This document shows positions 1 through 5,697 of a stretch of 10,000 nt of DNA, piece after piece; position 1 is the first letter of the stretch, and each line of letters opens with the position of its first letter. Below the pieces are notes generated by a model, which did no database searches, had not been told where the DNA came from, and saw only the letters and a list, made by a program, of their open reading frames with translations. The position numbers were made by a program, and so were the translations under genes. Origin of the DNA: Chromera velia (Eukaryota > Sar > Chromeraceae); contig JAHBMJ010000403.1 in the NCBI GenBank assembly GCA_018398765.1, positions 10,001-20,000 of the forward strand, given 5' to 3'.

Positions 1-857
1 AATCGATCTAGCAGACACCTTTTATATAGCAAGCTGCAACCATACCAAATAGTCTTCTCCTCTCTCGATCACCATGTACTTCTCCGGATTTGCACATTCC
101 ATCTTCATCAACTCTTTCTATCATTTTTTATCCTCTGAAGTCATAGAAGATGATCTGTAACTTTAATACAGCCCTTTCTTGCTGCCCAATCTAAACTGAT
201 CTAAGTCCAGTCTGTTATCTTTGCACACACATCAAACTCTTTTAACAGGTTGCTCTATAGCTTCTTAATTGTAAAGCAAGCCCCCAAAATTTTTATAGTT
301 TAGAAACTGGTCTTTTGTTTCGACTATCATCTTCCACTGATACACAAATGCAGCTTCCTTCCTTCAAAAAGTTTTCAATGCTTTCACTCTCCAGCATCGC
401 TCTTCATTTGAATGATAAGTAATGCTATAGCGCTTCTTTGCATGCTGTTGCCTCCTCCTTTCTCTGACTTCTTGACCTTTATCTTTGTTAGTGCAGCTTG
501 TTGTTCCAATATACCTTACAAGGCACCGTAGCCCTAAGGCTTACATTACTTTTAAGAGGTAGACAAACCAGAGCATTGTTTCAGCAGCAGGCACAGTTCA
601 ATGCAAGACGTATCACATCTAGTATTCATACCTTTGTGACTGTTCTTCTTTCTGTTTGAATCGATATTGAAAGAAAAGTGAAAAGTAAAAACATGAGAAA
701 TGTCAATTTTTGCCCTCACACCCTAGACAACAAAATTATTGAATAAACTTCATGTCAAAGAAATCAATCCAGAAAACTGGCTAAAAAGTAGAAGAAATAC
801 TTTTTGTGAAACTGTATCTAAAGATATTTTTTTTTATTGGTCTATTGCTAAGACTCT
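1..857. other. AT-rich stretch, no gene recognised
   Basis: No ORF of useful length is present. On the minus strand two short reading frames have a protein-like composition: 8-124 (38 codons from ATG to TAG, rich in Glu, Asp and Arg) and 293-397 (34 codons from ATG to TAA, containing SIENF and VSVEDDSR). Because a probable exon with a clean donor lies just upstream on the same strand at 1011-1076, these could be pieces of later exons of that gene. I cannot join them with confidence, and small chance ORFs are expected in DNA like this. Confidence 0.3.
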
Positions 858-1010
858 CTAGTTATTTCTCACTAACTTTTTAAAAATATGTTTTTTGCAT
901 ATCATGAACGACCCTAGGGGTACCAAATGACCCACCTTAGTTTTAATAGTGATTATATAAGCAAAGATAACCCAATATAACCCTAGAATCATAGTAGTAC
1001 CCCCACTTAC

Positions 1011-1076
1011 CTGCTTGACTTTCTTTTCGGTCTTGTGCTCGTGACAGCACAGTCCGTAAACTCCGACTGCAATCAT
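1011..1076 (-). CDS. probable first coding exon of an unknown gene (partial)
   Basis: I do not recognise the protein. The minus strand opens with an ATG at 1074-1076 and encodes 22 codons containing two adjacent Cys and a basic tail (TEKKVKQ). It ends in CAG followed directly by GTAAGT (1010-1005), a textbook 5' splice site in phase 0. Reading on past the donor gives a hydrophobic, low-quality sequence to a stop near 858, which supports splicing there. The rest of the gene would lie at lower coordinates in the AT-rich region, possibly beyond the window edge. The acceptor is not identified. The ATG follows a (CATT)n tract and has no obvious TATA box, so this could also be an internal exon entered through the ATTGCAG just after the ATG, although that site lacks a pyrimidine tract. 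Confidence 0.4.
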
Positions 1077-1105
1077 GTACCCATCAAATCACATCCAGCA
1101 ATCCA

Positions 1106-1150
1106 ATTCATTTATTCATTCATTCATTCATTCATTCATTCATTCATTCA
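1106..1150. repeat. (CATT)n microsatellite
   Basis: About eleven near-perfect TTCA/CATT units, the first with one T substitution (tttattcatt). It lies some 30 bp upstream of the minus-strand exon that starts at 1076. An imperfect CACTCTGT duplication follows at about 1149-1166. Confidence 0.9.
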
Positions 1151-1533
1151 CTCTGTCACTCTGTCACCCTCTGCATAGAATTCATTTGTACATGCACGTC
1201 AGCGAAGAGAAACGTGAACAGCAAGATGCGAGTCGCATTGGGAAAAGCAGCTTGTGAGAGTAGAAGCGTTCAGTGGAACTTGAAATCAAAAAGAGATTCA
1301 TGCATTCCACCCTGTTCCGCCAACTTAAAATCTCAAATTTCCGCGCGTTGGTCGCTCTTCCCTTCTTTTTGCTGCGTTCTTCCCCCCCTCTTCTTTTTTT
1401 TTTCCCTGATTGTTCTCGCTAGCTCTCCATGCAGTGTGACTGACTTCACCCCCCTTTTACCCAGCCTACTTACTCTAAAATCGCATGCAGCCCCCTTGGA
1501 AGACAACTATCGAATGAAGGCATCAATCATACC

Positions 1534-1574
1534 GATTAATCAATCAATCAATCAATCAATTAATCAATCAATCA
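1534..1574. repeat. (AATC)n microsatellite
   Basis: About ten AATC units with one ATTA interruption near 1559. It abuts the modelled stop codon (1572-1574) of the minus-strand gene, so the 3' end of that gene runs straight into the repeat. Confidence 0.9.
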
Positions 1575-2207
1575 CAGATCCGCATGCACTGTGTATGCTT
1601 TCACCACGCTGGTTTGGTGAATGAATTCCATGCAGAGGAATATACCGTTATTGAGCGGGTAGCTGTCTCTCCCTCGTCTGTCTGTAAGAAAAGGAGCGAG
1701 AAGAAAGAAACATGCATGTAGTCTGTCCATCTGTCTGTTCATCTCTTGCTCTCTCTCTCCCTCTCTCTCTGTCTATCTCTCTTGGTGATTGTGATTACAG
1801 CTCAATTTAGGCTATACTCTCACTGCCTTACTCCCAGATTGCACTAGCTCCACGAATGAGTTCTCTCTCGATCCTTCCGAAACATGCAAAAAGGTCGTTC
1901 AACATGGATAGAAACAACCGACCAACTCACTGCACAGCGTGGCGGGCCAGCAGCAGACAGAAGCGATAAGACAGGCAATCCACATACAGTTCACGCTCTG
2001 GTTTTTGGCACATACACAACCGTCGGCTGTCTGGGATACTGGCCACCCTGCATGCTGTGCCGGTGCGGGGTACTGGTACTGGCCCTGTTGGGCTGCCGGG
2101 GGCGGTAGGCTTCCAGGATACTGTCCCTGGGCCTGGTACTGGAGTGGTGTGCCCTGTGCGACTTTTATCCCACGGTTTCCCTGCTCCATGTTATGTTCTG
2201 CAGGCAT
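1572..2207 (-). CDS. small Pro/Gln/Tyr-rich protein with Cys-rich hydrophobic segment, two exons
   Basis: Exon 1 runs 2207-1931 and ends in GTGAGT (1930-1925). Exon 2 starts at 1681, after a long pyrimidine tract and ACAG. The intron is 249 bp and contains (GA)n on the sense strand. Phases match (phase 1), giving about 128 residues ending in TGA at 1572-1574. Residues 20-57 are low complexity, rich in Gln, Tyr, Pro and Gly (QYPGS, QYQYPAPA). Residues 64-92 hold seven Cys (64, 66, 74, 79, 85, 86, 92) around a hydrophobic stretch (WIACLIASVCCW). This layout recalls small membrane-anchored proteins with a QYP-rich head and Cys-rich tail, such as CYSTM-like families, but I make no firm family call. 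A second acceptor 4 bp further on (ACAG ending at 1678) would change the C-terminus, so exon 2 is the uncertain part. Overlapping plus-strand ORFs are shadows. Confidence 0.55.
1725..1783. repeat. (CT)n-rich tract inside the intron
   Basis: Imperfect CT/TCTG repeats lie within the modelled intron 1682-1930. On the transcribed minus strand this reads as (GA)n, followed by the pyrimidine-rich acceptor. Confidence 0.75.
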
Positions 2208-2260
2208 CGATTCAGCCGTGCACTAGTTCATTTGTTTGACTCTTCAGGAACATTAGGAGA

Positions 2261-2270
2261 AGCTTTTATG
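2261..2270 (-). promoter_or_regulatory. TATA-like box for the 1572-2207 gene
   Basis: The minus strand reads CATAAAAGCT here, about 55-60 bp upstream of the ATG at 2207. With a start site about 30 bp downstream, the 5' leader would be about 30 nt. The small gene at 4718-4939 has a similar spacing. This rests on motif and position only. Confidence 0.35.
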
Positions 2271-2462
2271 CGTACACGCACATACAAAAGGCCAGGAAAG
2301 GCCGGGAAAGAATGGCAAGAAGTGAGCTGTGGATAAGTGCTGGAAAGGGAAGCATATTGGAAGACATTCAGTACCATGCCGGCAGACAGCCGATACAGCC
2401 GGAGAAGCGGACTGGGTGGCAGAGACAGATTAAGAAATGTAACCAGCTACTCACCACATGCA

Positions 2463-2541
2463 AACACACATACACACACATACACACACACACAGAGAGA
2501 AAGAGAGAGAGAGACAAAGAGAGAGAGACAAAGAGAGAGAA
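2463..2541. repeat. compound (CA)n-(GA)n microsatellite
   Basis: A CACACA/TACACA block changes into AGAGAG with CAAAGA interruptions and ends at an A/T run. ORFs read through it on either strand (Leu/Ser or Arg/Glu repeats) are artefacts of the repeat. It lies about 250 bp upstream of the minus-strand gene starting at 2207. Confidence 0.9.
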
Positions 2542-2809
2542 ATTTTTTTTGAAGAGAAAGAAAGAGAAAGTGCTAGAGCGCACTGGTGTTTTGGGTGGAG
2601 ACGGCACCACTTTAAGGGTCGGAAGGGTTCATCTTGAAGAGCAGAAACTCGATCAAAGAATACGATACAATTGAAATACTAGCAGATGGGAAGAAATACC
2701 TTCAAAGTTTTATAACAGACGGTTTCTATCAGGTAATTTTATTGGTTAACTGACTGATCGGCTGATTTCAATGCATTTCATGCCCATTATTTTCCCACTT
2801 TAGCCATCT

Positions 2810-3115
2810 TTGGCGCCTGAGGCCTCGATCGATCCGGGCGCAGGGGGGGGGGCGGAGCCTGAGGTAGCTTAGCAGCTGAGGCCCATACACACGCGCGGGG
2901 GCGCCCCTAGCTGAGTGCATGGGGCGGCTGGTCCGGTGTTCCGCTGCATATAGCCACCCGAAAAAACCTCCGCCCCCCCCCGCCCGGGCCACCCCCCCGC
3001 AGTAGGAGCCCACCAGGGTTCGTTCAAGCTCTGGGCTTATATGGTAGCCTGAGCCTAGCTTTGAAATCTATTGCCGGGGGGGGTACGGGGGGGCGTTAGG
3101 AGGCGTTTAAGCTTA
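2810..3115. other. GC-rich block with long G and C homopolymers
   Basis: Long G runs occur near 2842-2851 and in the pair at about 3075-3096, and long C runs at 2972-2981 and 2992-2998. The motif AGCCTGA or GCTGAGG recurs several times (for example near 2856, 2876 and 3038), suggesting a degenerate repetitive element. An ORF reading Gly/Pro repeats crosses it on the minus strand, but the composition alone explains that. I see no terminal inverted repeats or convincing RNA gene. Confidence 0.45.
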
Positions 3116-3129
3116 AACCCTTTCTAAAT

Positions 3130-3198
3130 AAAGCGAAACAAAGCGAAGGACCTTTTCGTCGTTCCTTTGTGATCAGTAGTGATTAGTAGTGATCAGTG
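3130..3198. repeat. two neighbouring 10-bp tandem repeats
   Basis: AAAGCGAAAC/AAAGCGAAGG stand back to back at 3130-3149. GTGATCAGTA/GTGATTAGTA/GTGATCAGTG stand back to back at 3169-3198. Both have exactly 10-bp periods but unrelated sequences. The second family contains the palindrome TGATCA in its first and third copies. AGCCTGA/TAGCCTGA motifs continue downstream at about 3233-3253. Confidence 0.7.
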
Positions 3199-3299
3199 TT
3201 TTTATGTACCCTCCCGACGCTTTAGCCCGACAGATAGCCTGACATTAGCCTGAGAGTGTCACTACCCAGCCCACTACCCAATTATTAGAACCACGAGGT

Positions 3300-4060
3300 T
3301 AGGACCACCCAGACTGTTCTTCAAAAGATTTTCCAAAAAATTAATCATTTTTAAGCGGTATTTGATTTGAACTTTAAAGTTTTATCAATTTTTTAGTAAG
3401 CAGTAGTAAGCAGCCCCACGTACGAATTTGTACCACCAATTAAATACTACCAAAATCACTTTCTCACCATACTTTACGTATAGCACCATGCAATGCGCTG
3501 CTTTTCTGAAACATGATCGCTACCACAATTGGCTTTAAGTCCCAGAAACCACGGCCCCGGTATGCTTTTGACGTATATTTCAGATATTTCGATTCATTAA
3601 TTATTTTTTAAATTTCTATATAATTAATAATTAATTCAAAAAAAAATTTTCTGCATTTAAAACAATTAACTGACTCGCAAACCGAGTTTCATCATAACTT
3701 TCATGGGAAAAAAAAAAAAGATTGAAATAAAGACTGAAAGCATAATATCAGTGAAAATTGATCTATATATTATCATGTATGTATCTTTCAAGTTGAAACA
3801 TAAGCTATAGATCAATCAACTTCTGATAAATTAAGCTCCACACCAGGCTCCACATATGATTGCCGTATATTGCCGTTGGCTTTGTTCTTTTCCAAATTCC
3901 AAATCTTTCTGGGTATGTTCCCTTCTAGGCTCCCTTCTCTTTGAAATCTTTTTAGATCCGACGACTACTACGGCAACAACAAAACCTTGATTTCATGCAA
4001 AGAAAAATAACCTAGAAAAGAACGCTGCGACGATGAACTCGAAAGGTCCGGCCTAGCTTT
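3300..4060. other. AT-rich intergenic DNA, no gene seen
   Basis: Long A and T runs (for example 3640-3650 and 3708-3719), TTAATTA-rich sequence at 3595-3640 and a duplicated AGTAAGCAG near 3396-3413. No reading frame or splice-site arrangement here supports a gene. Confidence 0.5.
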
Positions 4061-4717
4061 ATGTCTCTCTCTAGGTCTCTCTCAGTGTCATTGTCGTACC
4101 GCCCTGACTCGAGAGTCGCCTTGTCTGCCTGTATACACGTTGAATCTGTTACCGTTGCAGACGCGCGTGCCGATGTTGCGCTCTCGATTCACCTTTTCTC
4201 ACTTCTCTTTATACCAGTTGTCTCCCTTCGTTTCAATCTCTCTTCAGACCCCCCGACCACGAAGGTTAGCCAACGTCGAGTCCTCCCTGCCCGTTCTCCC
4301 CTCTCCTGCAGACTTCAGACAAACCTGCAGGAACCGAGACAGAAGGAACGTCCAACCCGAATGAAAGGAGAGGGAGTCCAGGCGCAAGGGAACGCGCAAG
4401 GGAACCTATGCACTCTTTCAGGATGCACTCGATCGATCACAAACAAACTCAGGGCGCCTTTTGCCAGGTCATCCGAATTCCCGCTCTTCTTTTTTCGGCG
4501 TGATGCTGGTCTTGTCGACGAGTTGGAGAGAACTTAGACGACTGACTCAAGCGCACCTGTCGGTGAGGATGAGTCGGCCTCAAAGTTTGGGTTTGCGGGA
4601 TGAAGGGAGGCAGAAGTGGGGCAGGACTCGATCGGAATCCCGGCCCTTAACTGGCTAATTGAAGGGTAATTGCTTCTTCAACCTAACAAGAGGTAGGTAG
4701 GCACTGTGCCCTTCTGA
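4061..4717. other. stretch without a convincing gene
   Basis: A 158-codon plus-strand frame (4061-4537) exists. It is made mostly of Ser/Leu/Arg from CT-rich DNA, has no recognisable domain and overlaps other equally open frames, so I do not call it a gene. The minus strand carries TATAAA at 4208-4213 with no coding exon clearly attached. The 3' flank of the 4718-4939 gene falls in the right part of this stretch. Confidence 0.4.
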
Positions 4718-4939
4718 CTACTTCTTTGCTTTCCCGTCTAAGTACTGCTGCATGTCCTTGTCGTCAAAGTGCTCAGAGAAACCCGCAGCGCCACCTTTCG
4801 GCACACTCGCCTTCGTCTTCGCTGCCGTGTCAGACGATCCAGTGCCGGTCTTCCCCTTTGCCTCCTTTGCACGCCGTGCTCGCTGCTCTGCGAGAGCCTG
4901 TTGACCTCTCTGGTGAGGAGTTAGGCCCTGGCCCCACAT
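4718..4939 (-). CDS. small Lys/Ala-rich protein, 73 aa, function unknown
   Basis: The frame runs from ATG (4937-4939) to TAG (4718-4720). Residues 5-30 contain GLTPHQR followed by an Ala/Glu/Arg/Lys-rich segment that should be helical. Residues 31-50 are a Gly/Ser/Thr/Lys linker. The tail has an acidic-aromatic patch (FSEHFDD) and a basic C-terminus (DGKAKK). A GLTPxQR start followed by an Ala/Lys-rich helix weakly recalls SERF/4F5-type small proteins, but the usual N-terminal block of that family is absent, so I leave it unnamed. A TATATA box lies 54-59 bp upstream. CTGACAG just before the ATG could be a splice acceptor, in which case an upstream exon is missing from this model. The opposite-strand frame at 4726-4941 is a shadow. 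Confidence 0.5.
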   Translation of the reverse strand: MWGQGLTPHQRGQQALAEQRARRAKEAKGKTGTGSSDTAAKTKASVPKGGAAGFSEHFDDKDMQQYLDGKAKK

Positions 4940-4992
4940 GACTGTCAGCAGTTGATCGAGTCAATAGGGTGGTGAACGCTTGCATCCAGTCG

Positions 4993-4998
4993 TATATA
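4993..4998 (-). promoter_or_regulatory. TATA box for the 4718-4939 gene
   Basis: TATATA on the minus strand lies 54 bp upstream of the ATG at 4939. A start site about 30 bp downstream would leave a leader of about 25 nt. The motif is palindromic, so the strand is inferred from the neighbouring gene. Confidence 0.4.
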
Positions 4999-5697
4999 CA
5001 CGATCACAGCAACAGAGGGGCGGTGTCTTCTTGAGTAAAGACGCCTTCGGGAGTTTCTGCACAGACAAACAGGTTTGGCAACCAGGTGAACAACAAGCTT
5101 CGCAGCTGGCACTGATAGTCATCCTGCATGCGAAGATCTGGACGCCTGACCTTTCCTCCGAATTCAGAGATGCAAGGGAGGGGCCCATGTTTAATGTCGA
5201 CAGCCTCAGAGCCGCTCGCTCCGCTCGCAACTCCAAAGGCCCCGGAGCTAGGCCGGGCATGAATGAATTACAGCTCCGCCCTCCGTGGGGCCATTGATGC
5301 ATCGGTGTGGAACCCAGGCAGGGGCCGCTCCGTCACTTAAGTTGGGGCTGGGGAACAAAAAATGCCTTGGGGGGGGGAACAACCGCGCGCGAAGCGCGTG
5401 GTTGTGACACAAAACGTTCAAGCGCGCTTCGCATGTACTCTGTTTAAAGTCAGAGAGAAATAGTTTAACATTTCAGAAACAGTAAAAACTAAATCTTCAA
5501 ATTATTATTTCAAAAAATATCTAAGTTAACTTATGTAATTTAGACATTAAATTTTTTTAAATATACGAATAATGCGATCCAATTTTTAATATAATGTAAA
5601 ACATTGATATATCTATTAACTATAGAATTAATCATTCAACTAATCAACAATAAATAAACATGATAATGACGATTTTATATGATATTGACGTTTTGTT
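4999..5697. other. intergenic DNA, no gene recognised
   Basis: Two long frames on opposite strands cover 4961-5302 without recognisable domains. The left part (to about 5345) is GC-rich and includes a 9-bp duplication CCGCTCGCT/CCGCTCGCA at 5212-5229 and a G run at 5369-5377. From about 5450 to 5697 the sequence turns sharply AT-rich and holds nothing coding. Confidence 0.4.
5380..5404. repeat. GC-rich inverted repeat / hairpin
   Basis: An 11-bp stem (one G-T wobble) encloses a 3-nt GAA loop: CAACCGCGCGC, GAA, GCGCGTGGTTG. The right arm's GAAGCGCG occurs again inverted at 5423-5430 (CGCGCTTC), so alternative pairings exist. There is no T-tract typical of a terminator and no adjacent gene end, so its role is unknown. 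Confidence 0.75.

Noticed and set aside
2368-2610. Minus-strand ORF rich in Ser/Leu and Cys/Val
   Set aside because: It is a direct translation of the (CT)n/(GT)n microsatellite.
2860-3030. tRNA-derived SINE with an A box (TAGCTTAGC) and a B box (GGTTCGTTC)
   Set aside because: The boxes are about 150 bp apart, no tRNA fold can be drawn, and no poly-A or T terminator follows.
4061-4537. 158-codon plus-strand ORF
   Set aside because: It is built from CT-rich sequence giving Ser/Leu/Arg, has no domain, and overlaps other open frames of equal quality.
4961-5302. Overlapping 105- and 113-codon ORFs on both strands
   Set aside because: Neither has a recognisable domain or splice context, and GC-rich repetitive sequence explains both being open.
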